Shown: positions 1-11,993, counted from the stretch's first letter. The stretch is 25,985 nt of DNA from Purshia tridentata (GCA_003254885.1 QANT01006695.1:1-25985), one strand, 5' to 3'. Numbers and translations are program-made. The notes: generated by a model from the sequence alone, not told the origin.

Positions 1-163
1 GCATTATATTCACTTTATATCATATAGAACCTATAGTATGATTTGGTTATTTCAATATTTTTTATTAATATAGTAAATAATATGTTAAATAAGAATATGG
101 TAAAGTTTTATTTAAAATTTCCATGGTTTGATATTAATTTCCATCGTTTTTGTCAAAACCCTA

Positions 164-218
164 GCGAAATCGAAATTTGATCGAAATTTCCGTCGAAATT
201 TCCAACGAAATCGAAATT
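164..218. repeat. Short-period degenerate repeat (CGAAATTTCC-like)
   Basis: The words CGAAATCGAAATT, TCGAAATTTCC and CGAAATTTCC recur several times within about 55 bases, giving a degenerate tandem pattern. It lies just left of repeat copy A. No coding potential is visible in positions 1-237, which are otherwise AT-rich. Confidence 0.4.
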
Positions 219-237
219 ACATTCCTTGGGTTTAAGT

Positions 238-2060
238 TTACTATGAAAAACAACCTTTTCTGACCTTGCTACACAAAAATAGAATTTTGTACCGTTTGGT
301 GGGGAGTTTTTAATCTCATACTTTTATGAGTTAAACTAGACTCATCAGTAAAAGTTTAGAGACAAGTAGGGACAAATCCAGGATCCCCAAATTGGGGGGT
401 CATGGTCAGGCGAAACCTAGAGCCTCGCAGCAGCAGCGAAATTTTTTAGAGACTGGGTACAGGTGAGGCTGCAGTAGTGGGGGATGGTTGTATGGTGAAT
501 TGGGTGTAGTTGTGGATGGGTGTGGGTTTTGGGAATTTTGCGGATGGGTGGGGATTAGTAGGTAAGCAAGTAAGTGTAGGAACTTAAAAAAAAAATTAAA
601 CAAGCCAGTTGAAACTTTAAGCAATGCCAAGAGACCATAGGTGGGAGAGTAAGCAACGCCATTTTTAAAAGAAATGTGAAGCTTCTAGTTCTTTTCATAG
701 TGGAGAACGGAGGTGAAGTAAACTAACAAGCAAGATGAACAGGAATATTATGGATAAGATTACTAATAAGCGAAGCATAAGGTAATGATCACCAAGACTT
801 AAAACATTGCTTAGTAACCAAATGGACGAAAGCAACTCATAGAGCAGTAGTTTGGCACGTGAACACTTGGATAGTTTACTTTGACATTGAACCTTGATGT
901 TGAAACCCAAACATCAGATGTACAGTAGATGTTAGAGCAATTACGCCTCAATATGTCAAAAAAGTCCGCTAAGAATCGTATGCAGTGAAGTTGAATAGAC
1001 AATTGCCATTGTTCATGTACAAGATAACAAACACAGAAAAGAAAAACCAGCAGTCATGTGTGGGCAGTGTGCCCCTCTTCTCAGTGAGGACTTTCATCGA
1101 ACACTTGGGGGGTCGCCTTCTTCCACTTTGGGGGGTCACTGGTGTCGCCGTCCAGAGGTCGCCCCCTTCGTGCTCCACCGTCTGGGGGTCACTTGACCCC
1201 CCAAGCTTGTACTTGTGTCCGTCCCTAGAGACAAGAATCAAGTGAAACGAAGTAGAAATAAACCCGTAGTGATTTTTCAAATTTGATTGAAAAATGGTGG
1301 AACGAGCAATTTTCTAATTTTTCCACTGAGATTATGGGCCTATTTGGATATGTTCTACTGCTTCGTTTGACTTGAAAATTTTTATGCAACAACTTGTATG
1401 AGTGTACTTCCATTCTGCAAAATTTGAGAATTTGTGGAAGTTTATGAAAATTGTTAAATTCATGCAATTTTGGTGCACAGTTTGATAAGTTTTGGGTCAC
1501 TTGACCTCTTGAAAACTTAACTTGTTTTCTCACTTGTTGGAGGCTTATACCCTTGGAAAACCCTTGATTTAAAACTCTAATTTTAAAGTTTGGTTTCTTA
1601 AAAAGGTGTGCGTTTGGTTTATTTGTAAAACCCTTAAAAGAATTTCTTAGTGTGCTTAGCGTAACGCTTAGTTGCCTTAACTTGTTAGGAAGATTGAGCG
1701 AAGGACTTTGAGCTTGAAGTTTGGGCAGCCAGGCAGGGAGTGCCATCCTACAAATTAAATTTTCCTATACATATATAACTTACTACATAGTATGCTTGTG
1801 ATTGCTATGGGGGTAAGGGAAGTGTTAAGAATATGTATAAAATGGGATATTGAACTTGGAACGTTGAAAATACATGTTAGGGCATAATTTCAATTATCTC
1901 TATCATTGTTCATTCCTTTGGATCATAAGGGAAATAAAAGAGAGGATGGGTTAAACAATTCTTAATCGGGTTTGGAGCCATTGCTTTGTTGTTGTGTTTT
2001 TCCAACCTAAGATGAGAAGCATGTACCCTTTGTTCTTGGTTATTTATGAAAATAAGGGCT
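238..2060. repeat. Dispersed repeat copy A, interrupted by a hAT insertion
   Basis: Positions 238-366 and 1236-2060 align by eye, in the same orientation, with 6601-7537. Both copies share runs such as TTTTCCACTGAGATTA, GGTTTCTTAAAAAGGTGTG and CTTGTGATTGCTA, with many substitutions and small indels. The 861 bases from 367 to 1227 are absent from the other copy. The minus-strand reading frames in the two copies look alike, but no known protein domain is recognisable, so shared repeat ancestry explains it best. Its style suggests an old LTR-retrotransposon terminal region, possibly in minus orientation. That class is inference, because I see no clear TG/CA ends. Confidence 0.7.
367..1227. mobile_element. 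Non-autonomous hAT-type DNA transposon with 8-bp target duplication
   Basis: The element is 861 bp long. It starts TAGGGACAAATCCAGGATCC, and its other end read on the opposite strand is TAGGGACGGACACAAG. Together these form short imperfect terminal inverted repeats of the TAGGGACGGA(C/T)CC type known from plant hAT (Tip100-like) elements. It is flanked by the perfect 8-bp direct repeat GAGACAAG at 359-366 and 1228-1235; 8 bp is the hAT hallmark. The matching region near 6720 lacks the insert and serves as an empty site. No transposase frame is present, so it would depend on an element elsewhere. GC-rich G5-6TCA words lie just inside both ends. Confidence 0.85.
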
Positions 2061-2965
2061 ATGTTATTCTTATTGAAACCTTCAAATTGTTCAAACTAGT
2101 TTACACAGGGTTTTGGTAGGGAAATAAAATGCCATGTTTAATTACTAATGTTATTGTGAACTTTCCCTTGCATTTATGCTTTGGTTCATTTGGTTGTGGG
2201 GGGGGGGGGGGGGGGGGGGNGGGGGGGGGGGGGGGGGATGTGTATATTTGGCAATATGATACTATGTTATCATGCATATAATCTCATCTGTTCATAAATT
2301 TCTATTAGATTGCTAAAACTAATAAAAGTTTTAGTGTTTGGGCCTTAGCAACTTAAAACGGGGGTTTCGTTTTGAAAATCTTGGGTTCGAATCCCTAAAG
2401 CATCGATGTGTAGACCCTAGATGGTTATGTTTTATGAGTATGCTAGGAGGGTGACATGATATGAGGATGACCTATTTTAGGTTGTAACAGTAGCCTTTGT
2501 GGGCCTTGTTTGTACGTATTTTAGGTTGTAACAGTAGGTTCTCTATCTAAACTCTCACTAACACTTTAAGTGGGAAGAGAGTAGGATAATAGATAGGATA
2601 ACATATCAGTACTAAAGTCCACTGTATTTAAACAAGTTATGGTTGCTTTGAGCATCAAGCCAAGTACGCTTGGATGACACTATTCACATTGCATAATCAT
2701 GCATGGATTGTTCAGGATTATTCATTAATAAATTGATCTGAACTTGTGCATATATTGGGAATTGCTGCTTAATTGTGTTATCAACTATTTCAGTGTTTTG
2801 CTGAGGACTTGTTCGATTCAAAGTTTTTCTACGCTTGTTTTCTCGAAATCCTTATTTTTACTATCAAGTACCTTACTGCGTGTGAAAAGTTTTGGGGTGA
2901 CAAGCAAAGGATCAACTATTCTGGTGATGCTCACCCCTACACAAACTCTTTTGCAGGTACCCTAG
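2061..2965. other. Gene-free stretch with small repeats and an isolated pol III B-box-like word
   Basis: I see no supported gene here. The 21-bp word TATTTTAGGTTGTAACAGTAG occurs at 2473-2493 and 2517-2537. GGTTCGAATCC at 2384-2394 is a perfect tRNA B-box word, but no clear A box or cloverleaf accompanies it. A tRNA-derived SINE relic is possible and unproven. Short plus-strand open frames at 2744-2970 have no recognisable domain. The right end of this stretch is the left flank of the solo LTR, including its CCTAG target copy at 2961-2965. Confidence 0.4.
2198..2237. other. 40-base poly-G tract containing N (2220)
   Basis: An uninterrupted run of G is broken only by one N. Nothing nearby is G-rich. 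It is either a true homopolymer that could not be sized or an artefact of base calling or contig joining. Confidence 0.9.
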
Positions 2966-5708
2966 TGTGAAATCCCAAAAAATAGTTATAATTAATTTTT
3001 GAGTAATTGTGGTTTAAGGATAATTATGTTATTAATTTGGAGACTCTAAAATTTATTTAAGGAATTCTGATCATTAATAAGTGGATTTAAGGTCATAGAA
3101 AATTAAGAATAATCAAGATGAGGTCGTAGGATTTTCTAGAACGTTTTTTGGACCTCGAAATTTATTTTGGTGATTTAATTGGATTTTAAGTGATTTATTT
3201 GGCCATTGAGGAACAATACAAATTAGAAAATGTCCCATCTTGATTTTAGTCTTGTTTAAAAGGTTTCGATTCAACGAGGACGTAAACCTGAATGGAACGC
3301 AATTTGGAGTTACGATTTGGATTTTATGGACGTTCAAAGTTCAAGGGCAAACTCGTAATTTCACCATTACTGTATTTAAAACCAAAAATTACTCTTCTTG
3401 TCATATTTCTCTCTCCTTCGCGAAAACACCCAGGCTTTCCCGAGTTCTCTCTGTCCCTCGCCCTATCCCCTTCGCAGTTTCTGTCGCCGGCGCATGGGTG
3501 TGCACCCGGCCACCTATGCCGAAGGTGGGAAGCTCCCCCAGCTCATCTCCCTTCTCTCTATCTTCACATAGTCTTTGTTTAACCCATAAATTCAAGATCG
3601 GAAAACCTAGGCTAGAATCTGAAACCATTGTTCATTGTCGATCTCCACCTTCCCGACGGCGTCACAACCTCCTAGCACCACCAAAAGCTTCCTCCACTCC
3701 TTCTTGATCTTTTCCCAACCTCACTTGCCCCAAAACCCAGCTAACCTGAGACACCCAACCCAAAATACCCATGCGCGACGCAGTGTCTTCCACCGTCGAT
3801 TCCGATCAATTTTGGCCACCAATTGTCATGATTTTTGGTGGGTTTTTTTCCTCTTTCCATGGGATCGATTTCGTTCCCCCATGGTCTTATCTTTAAATTT
3901 TGTATAATTTTACAAATTTAATTTCTAGAGTCTTACACCCAATTCGGATTCACCTTGAATTGGGTCAAATTGAATTAGTTCTCAGTTGTTTTTTACCCAA
4001 TTGAAGTGTTTAGGCTGTAATTGGGCTGAAATTGATTTGAATTTGTACAGCCGTTGCCACCACCAATTCTGCCGCTTTTGGCGGCAATTTGGGTGTTGTT
4101 TCCTTTGTTCTGTCTCTTTGAATCCATAGAAGTCATTTCATAGGTTCAATTATATTGTTGTTGGGTTTTTGGTGTGAAAATAAACTCGGGCAACCACCAT
4201 ACATGGCGGCTGCTGCTTGTTCCGGCCTCTTAACGGTCTTGTTGTCTCTTTCATGAACTTTTTGTTGTTTAGGTATTGTTGGATGGGGTATCTAAGCTTA
4301 GAAACTCTCGTTCTAATATCATTCCGATATCGTTCCGGCTACTGAACCCTAAATCGAACCCGAACCTCTAAATAATAAAACTGTACAAACTTAATCCTAC
4401 CCATTCGTTAAACCGAAACCATTTACCAAAAATAACATCATAACGTAAACCCTAGCTCTCATTTACCAAAAGGGTATTTTGGTCATTTCCACTAAACCTA
4501 GTGTTATCGATTCCAAAATAGGTTATCTCATTTGTTGATTCATTCACTCTAATATATTTGTATTCAAATTAGAATAGAGTAAAAGTAACTTTAGGAAGTA
4601 ACCTTGGACTCTCGGTTCAATTCAAGGCCATTTCAATCATTTTAATTCCTAAACCTGTGTCATCAGTTTTCTTATTACAAAGTTTAATCCTGAATGTTTT
4701 GAACTGAAGGTAAGATTCTGTAGGTTGTGGAGATATTTGAATTTAAGTAATTTAGGTTTATCTTGAGATGGTTGGTTTTATATTGGAATTAGGATTTGAA
4801 TCAATCAAGTGAATCGGTGAAGATAGGATGGAAAGGACAACTTATGATTTTCTTGAATGGATGTATGAGGTCAAGTTGAGCTCTGGAAACTAGTTAGGGG
4901 GATCTGGGGAACCTTGACATGTGTTTTGATTTATTTGAATCTTTGTTGAAAAATATAATATGTGTGCTAATACGTGACTTATGTGAATTACTTGAGCATT
5001 ATATGAATTAGTTTATTATTATTAATATTAGTAATGCATCTATTTGAACGTGAAGCATGATTCATTGAGAATGGAGCCGCAGGGAGTAGGGATTAGGTGT
5101 ATATTTGAATTCGTAGTGTGCACGAGAGTGAAGCCCCTTCAGTTCCGGCTGATAAAACGATCTAACACGCCCAAGGCGCATTGGGACCTTCGATTGCGGT
5201 CAAAGTTAAGATATCTTGCATTTTAATTGTGGTTAAAATGAAGATATAATGCAATTTACTTTTCAATGGGCTTAACAAGAAACTGCAGTTTAACATTCAT
5301 GCATTACTAGTATTATTACATGTTATATTGTATGTTTTATGATTGTGCGTTTTCACTAAGTCTCAATTTAATCAATTCTGCATATTGAGGTCTTAGGTTC
5401 CTACTGAGCCGTTGGTTTGAGCTCATCCCCTCATAGACTTTGCAAGTACTAAATCAAGAGTTAGTATGGAGCCCACCAGAAGTAGTCCTTGTGATTAAGC
5501 GTGAACCGAAGCTTCATTGGGAGCATTGTAAAGTACAAAAGTACAGTAAATTTTGAAAATAAGCTTGAATTCAATTGTAATAACAAGTTTATTTTAATTT
5601 ATTTTATTTTCCACATCAATTCTGGTTATAGAAATTAATTCTATAATTAAAGTGTGATTCATTCCTTAATCCAGGATTTATACTTTAATCTCGGGTTGGG
5701 GCGTGACA
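2966..5708 (+). mobile_element. Solo LTR of a long-LTR retrotransposon (probably Ty3/gypsy)
   Basis: The segment begins TGTGAAATCCC and ends GGGTTGGGGCGTGACA, the TG...CA ends of an LTR. It is flanked by the 5-bp direct repeat CCTAG at 2961-2965 and 5709-5713, the target-duplication size of LTR elements. At 2743 bp it contains no gag, protease, reverse transcriptase or integrase similarity, no second LTR, and no primer-binding or polypurine site. A solo LTR left by LTR-LTR recombination is therefore the best reading. An internal TATTTAAA at 3373 followed by a C-rich leader fits a U3/R promoter. Open frames within 3240-3907 look non-coding. A non-coding LARD-like element is the alternative. 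Confidence 0.75.
3373..3380 (+). promoter_or_regulatory. TATA-like box of the LTR promoter
   Basis: TATTTAAA lies about 410 bases into the LTR. A T/C-rich, then GC-richer stretch (3395-3860) follows, as expected downstream of a retroelement transcription start. The transcription start itself cannot be seen. Confidence 0.4.
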
Positions 5709-5713
5709 CCTAG

Positions 5714-6253
5714 ATACTAATTTGGGGAAAGTAAAGAATGGCGTCTGAATCCAACGTTTCAAATCCCGCCTCATTGATTCCTTCACTTAACGGACTAACA
5801 AGTGAAGAGGAGGATCCTTCGATTATCAAGTGGGTAACTCTTAAAGTCTACTTAGTTTTACTTGGACCGTTAATCTAACTCCTTAGTTATGACTAGAAAA
5901 TGATTTTCTGAAACTCTTTTATTTGAAAGATTTCTTAAACTCCCTCCAACTTTTATTTTCTAAAAAGGAACTTGTTTTTAAGTTGATTTTGAATTAGGGC
6001 ATATTTCTTACTAAAAGTTTAAAATTTCAAGTCTTGATTTGGGTTCACAAATCATTTCTTCGTTTCCATGTGTGCCTACTCTTTTCCCAACTATTTACAC
6101 GTTGAGGAAGTTAAGTGTATAGCCTTAACGTTAATAGAACAAAAAGAAAAAAAAAATTTGGGTTTTCTAAAGCAACTTCCAAAAATCTTTTGTTTTACAA
6201 AGTCGATCCATTGATGTGGCGGTTGTCTTGTCTCAAATCTCCTAGGCCCTGTT
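5714..6253. other. Gene-free stretch with one short ATG frame (5738-5878)
   Basis: An ATG at 5738 opens a 46-codon frame ending in TAA at 5876-5878. It starts MASESNVSNPAS and continues with an acidic EEEDPS segment, then turns hydrophobic after a possible GTAACT splice donor at about 5833. It lies 25 bases right of the LTR target duplication. It may be a first exon or a retroelement gag start, but nothing confirms this. The rest is AT-rich with no feature I can name. Confidence 0.25.
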
Positions 6254-6556
6254 TTAGGACACGACATTGGCAGTAAGACTTTTCATTCTCTCCTTCTTCA
6301 TATCAAACATAGGCTTGTTTTGTTCAACAGATAGCTCCCCCATAAAAAGATCAATTAGAGAATGATTATTTTTAAACTGCTTCTCACTCCATCTGGTAAG
6401 ATTCTTAGCACAAGACTTAAGATTCTTACACCATTGAGGAGCCCCGAAATTATTAGGATTACTTTTCACATTCTTACAATCTTCACTAGAAAACCAGTAA
6501 GCTTCAAATATGAAGACTTTCGATGATTTTAATCTCTTCAAAATCAGTATCCACAA
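6254..6556 (-). mobile_element. Degraded LINE (non-LTR retrotransposon) coding fragment
   Basis: The minus-strand frame of about 100 codons contains the pattern FEAYWFSSEDCKNV, then a spaced basic stretch and RWSEKQFKNN with LIDLFMGEL. This resembles the linker between endonuclease and reverse transcriptase in plant LINE ORF2 proteins, which typically reads F.FEA.W...E.C..V, then W.K..FGN. No catalytic YxDD or endonuclease residues are present and flanking frames do not continue it, so this is a small dead fragment. The family call is from memory of the motif, without a search. Confidence 0.5.
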
Positions 6557-6600
6557 GTAGAGGGGTTAAAAGAAAAATAACTTTTTCACTTTGGTGCGAG

Positions 6601-7537
6601 TTTCTTCGAAAAACAACATTTTCTGACCTTGCTGGACAAAAACGGAATTCTGTCCCGTTTGGTAGGGAGTTTCAATGTCAAATTTTTATGGGTAAAACTA
6701 GAGTCATCAATGAAAATTTAGAGATAAAAGTCAAGTGAAACAAAGTTGTAATGAACCCGAAATGATTTTTCAAAGTTGACTGAAAAACAGTGGAATGAGT
6801 AGTTTTCTAATTTTTCCACTGAGATTACAAGCTTGATATGATGGGTTTTGCTACTCCATTTGACTTGGAACTTTTTACACAACAACTTGGATGAATGTAC
6901 TTTCATTCTATAAAATTTGAGAACTTTTGGCCAGTTATAAAATTGTTAAAATTCACACAACTTTGGTGCACAGTTTGGTGCGTTTTGGTCACTTGGCTTG
7001 GCCTTTTGAAAACCTAACTTGATTTCTCACTTGTTGGAGAGTTTTACCCTCAGAAAACCTTTGTTTTAAAAACTCTATTTTCAAACTTGGTTTCTTAAAA
7101 AGGTGTGCATTTTGTTTTGTTTGCAAAACCCTTAAAAGAATTTCTTGGTTTGCTTAGCTTAACGCCTAGTTGACTTTACTTGTTAGGAGGACCGAGCGAA
7201 GGTCTTCTAGCTTAGAGTTTGGGCAACCAGGTAGGGGGAGTCGTCCTACAAAAATAATTTTTCCTATACGTATATAAATTACTAGTATGCTTGTGATTGC
7301 TAGGTGGGTAAAGGACGTGTCAAAAATAGACATAAAATGGGACAATTTGGAACATTGAAATTGCATATTAGTACATAATTTTAATTATCTCTACTGTTGT
7401 TCATTCATTTGGATCGTAAGGGAAATAAAAGAGAGGATGGGTTAGACACTTCTTAATGGGGTTTAGAGCTATTACTTGTTGTATTTTTCCAGCCTAAGAT
7501 GTGAAGCATGAACCCTTTATTCTCCATGATTTATGAA
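6601..7537. repeat. Dispersed repeat copy B (uninterrupted paralogue of copy A)
   Basis: This segment is colinear with 238-366 plus 1236-2060. At 6720-6735 it carries the unoccupied version of the hAT target site. Similarity stops abruptly near 7537, about 20 bases before the left arm of the AT-rich fold-back element, so copy B is truncated relative to copy A or was cut there. Confidence 0.7.
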
Positions 7538-7676
7538 AGGGGTGATTTATAGGCCGGTCCAATTTTTTCTCCTCTCTTAGACTAATACCTTAATACTTTT
7601 TTATTTTTGACTAAGGTCCAAAAATATTATCCAAATGTTTTTAATTTTAAAAATATGTAATATTATCCTAAAATTA

Positions 7677-7798
7677 ATGATATGTAAATCTTAATATTAT
7701 CTTAATATTATTTTAATTGTATATTACTTTAATATGTAAATCTTAATATTATCATAATATTATTCTAATATTATTCTAATTGTATATTACTTTAATAT
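7677..7798. repeat. Tandem duplication of an AATATTAT-rich unit
   Basis: Two adjacent units of roughly 54 and 66 bases both begin AATATGTAAATCTTAATATT and both run to TAATTGTATATTACTTT. They differ by a small internal expansion of the ATTATTCTAAT word. Confidence 0.6.
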
Positions 7799-7951
7799 TA
7801 TAATATTATATTATATATCCTAATTAATATTATCACATTATCCTATAATTAATTATAGGATTTAACTGTACCAAACGAACAATTGACTCTAGTTTGTAAT
7901 ACATTTCAATTGTACCAATCAATCGATTGGCTATGGTTTGTCGACTTTTAT

Positions 7952-8015
7952 GTTATGGTTTAATTCCAGGATTTTGGGCTTTGCCCAAAATCCCAGAACT
8001 AAACCCTAACATAAC
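7952..8015. repeat. Imperfect hairpin, about 30-bp arms with a 3-nt loop
   Basis: GGATTTTGGGC at 7969-7979 pairs with GCCCAAAATCC at 7983-7993 across a TTT loop. Pairing continues outward through TTATGGTTTA and TAAACCCTAACATAA with a small indel. It may be the core of a nested small fold-back element. Confidence 0.6.
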
Positions 8016-8545
8016 GCCTTTATCGAACACATTCTATACTCTAGAAGGGGATGGAATGAAAAGATGGGATTTACCCTCAAAACTCAGGAAATGAAGCAGC
8101 TCGAATATATATATATCAACCCAAATATTGGTACAATTGAAATGTACCTATATATATTTTTTATTTTTTCTTTAACTTGTTTGATTATTTTTTATGAGTT
8201 AATATATTTTTTATTATATAATATAAACGGATATTATCATTTATTATTTCAAATTAAAAAATATAAAATTAGATATTCTTGAATGTTTTAATTAAATATA
8301 TTTGAATAGATATTATCTTTCATTTTTAAAATTAATTCATATTGATTATCTTAATTTTAAGAGATAATCTGAGTCAAAATTTTAAAAAGTCTACTTTTTG
8401 GACCTCAGTATAAAAAATTAGATTTAAGTATTAATTTAAATTTCTATATAGTTTTAGTCTAAATAACCGTTCAAAATTGGATCTATTTTTAATTATTCCT
8501 TGTAATAATACGTCTGTAATGTCCATATAATTATAGGAAAACATT

Positions 8546-8652
8546 TGGGCTTCCAAAGATGGCCCAGAGCCCACAAACTAAGTTAGGGTTTAGGCCCACA
8601 AACAAATTACTTATAGACCTTTTGTCGCTGTGATGAAGGGTCTCAAACCCTA
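8546..8652 (+). promoter_or_regulatory. RPS8 promoter with site II elements and telo boxes
   Basis: Four TGGGC(C/T) site II words lie at 8546-8551 (+), 8561-8566 (-), 8568-8573 (-) and 8593-8598 (-). A perfect telo box (AAACCCTAA on the minus strand) lies at 8583-8591, and a second AAACCCTA at 8645-8652 (+). The combination of site II and telo boxes close to the start is the established signature of plant ribosomal-protein promoters; TCP-type factors bind site II. All fall within 165 bases of the start codon. No good TATA box is visible, which is also usual for this class. Confidence 0.8.
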
Positions 8653-8707
8653 GCAGCTTTGCCGCAACTCCTCCAACAGAGAAACCCACAGCTCTCAGTC
8701 TGCCAAA

Positions 8708-10749
<2,042 letters not shown>

Positions 10750-11497
10750 ATTTTTGTTACCTGAACTTAGTCATTTTAGACTCAAAATATGTTACTTTTA
10801 CTACCTTTTAAGGGATTGCACTTTGTTTCAGTTGAAGTTAACCGTCTTTACTCCAAACAATCTTGTTATGGTTGAATGTTTGATCATCAGTTACATTTCT
10901 TTTTGGATCATGGGTTTTCTCTTGGCAGTGTTAACACTTATTGGTTTGATGCCTTAGTCCTATAGATGATCGTATCTATTGAAGTGTTGTTGAGCTCTAG
11001 CAACTTAATGGCAAAGATTAAAAACATCGTTGGCTACATCAACTGATGTGGTATATACACACAATTGCGTGGTATTTCCAAATCGTATTGTGTGAAAATA
11101 GTGTGGCCAATTTAGCAAAATAATAAGAATTCCTGAATTCAACATGATCCATGTCAAGAATATGAAAATGGATGTATCGTTAACAATAGTCTTCAATCTC
11201 CAACTACATTTTTAGTTAAGAAAATTGTACTATTTCAATGGTTTTCTCTAGCTACAATCATTCCTTGTATATTTATTCAACTTTATTGGGCCTAATGCTT
11301 GAAGACATCGTAGCAATCAAATCATGGCGAACAGATTTGTGTTGAAATAAGTACAACATGTAACAAAAATGAAAAGGGCAAAAAACATGTTCTTCCTTCA
11401 ATGGGTGATGATTACAACTCAGAAGGGGTAGAATTCAATTCATAACTGAACAAAAGCCAAAATTCAAACTGAGGCATGGCAATGCTGGGTGTTGTAG
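10750..11497. other. Convergent intergenic stretch (3' sides of RPS8 and the small-protein gene)
   Basis: This holds the 3' untranslated region of RPS8 on the plus strand and, further right, that of the minus-strand gene. Short open frames here show no domain or coding bias I can support. I see no clear AATAAA for RPS8. Confidence 0.5.
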
Positions 11498-11683
11498 TCA
11501 TTTGCCATACTTCTGTCTCAGTCGTTCTCTCACGAAATCATTTCGAGCTTTGGTTCGAGCTTGCTGAGGAGCAACATTGACGTAAGAGAGATGCACGCCA
11601 AAAGCAAAAAGAGCAGCAGCAGAAACGAAACACCCAACAGTCATAGCCAACTTCTTGGGGGTGGAGGGAAAGCAAGTCACCAT
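11498..11683 (-). CDS. Small single-span membrane protein, 61 residues, function unknown
   Basis: An unspliced ATG-to-stop frame encodes 61 residues. A short N-terminus (MVTCFPSTPKK) is followed by a hydrophobic span at about residues 13-33 (AMTVGCFVSAAALFAFGV). The C-terminus is hydrophilic and basic, containing NVAPQQARTKARNDF and ending RERLRQKYGK. I remember similar short plant proteins with the APQQARTKARNDFV motif, but cannot name a function. The single span with a basic tail would suit a mitochondrial inner-membrane or assembly protein, which is inference only. A TGGGCC site II word at 11994-11999 and a plausible 5' UTR intron (11699-11872) support it as a real gene. It is convergent with RPS8. 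Confidence 0.7.
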   Translation of the reverse strand: MVTCFPSTPKKLAMTVGCFVSAAALFAFGVHLSYVNVAPQQARTKARNDFVRERLRQKYGK

Positions 11684-11698
11684 TTCCTTTGCAGATTG

Positions 11699-11872
11699 CT
11701 ATATGGCAGCAAACAAGGAAGAGATATAACGTAATCGCGCAATGTTTACCTCAAACAAAATCTCTACATGGCATTTCATCAAACACATAAAAGGCATTAG
11801 CTAATACCCCATGCTCGGGTTTGAACAGTGAATTTAGCTCAGGCTAAGCTGAATATCAGCTTGAAACGGTAC
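11699..11872 (-). other. Probable 5' UTR intron of the 61-residue protein gene
   Basis: On the minus strand a donor CTCAG|GTACCG ends at 11873/11872, and an acceptor CATATAG lies at 11699, 15 bases before the ATG. The leader upstream would run to about 11990. This is a prediction from splice consensus; transcript data would settle it. Confidence 0.4.
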
Positions 11873-11993
11873 CTGAGATGGGTGTGCTTTTAGGGATACA
11901 ACACCGAAAGGGTTTCTTCTTTTACGTTGAAAACAGGGGTTTCAGTATTTGACTTGCAGAGTTGGGAACACGGAGATAGAGCAAGGAAGTAAT

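Larger units (their letters stand above)
7558..8481. mobile_element. AT-rich fold-back (MITE-like) element
   Basis: The left arm at 7558-7626 (TCCAATTTT, then TTAGACTAATAC, then CTAAGGTCCAAAAA) is matched in inverted order by 8395-8481. That segment reads TTTTTGGACCTCAG, then GTTTTAGTCTAAA, then AAAATTGGA. The arms are diverged but keep the order and spacing of several blocks. The interior is very AT-rich, with a local tandem duplication (about 7677-7798) and a separate hairpin (7952-8015). I find no clear target duplication, so the exact ends and superfamily are open. The plus-strand frame at 8064-8282 is low-complexity and not a gene. Confidence 0.5.

Noticed and set aside
1225..1746. 173-codon minus-strand open frame in repeat copy A
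   Set aside because: No domain is recognisable. Copy B keeps similarity at DNA level but breaks the frame, and the frame runs across the hAT/target junction.
2384..2394. tRNA gene or SINE based on a perfect B-box word GGTTCGAATCC
   Set aside because: No A box at the right distance, no cloverleaf stems and no A-rich tail or target duplication, so not called as an RNA gene or SINE.
3240..3907. Overlapping open frames in the solo LTR (up to 155 codons)
   Set aside because: They lie in the C-rich leader of the LTR, occur in several frames at once, and show no domain.
8064..8282. 72-codon plus-strand frame
   Set aside because: Composition is simply AT-rich (I, Y, F, N) inside the fold-back element.
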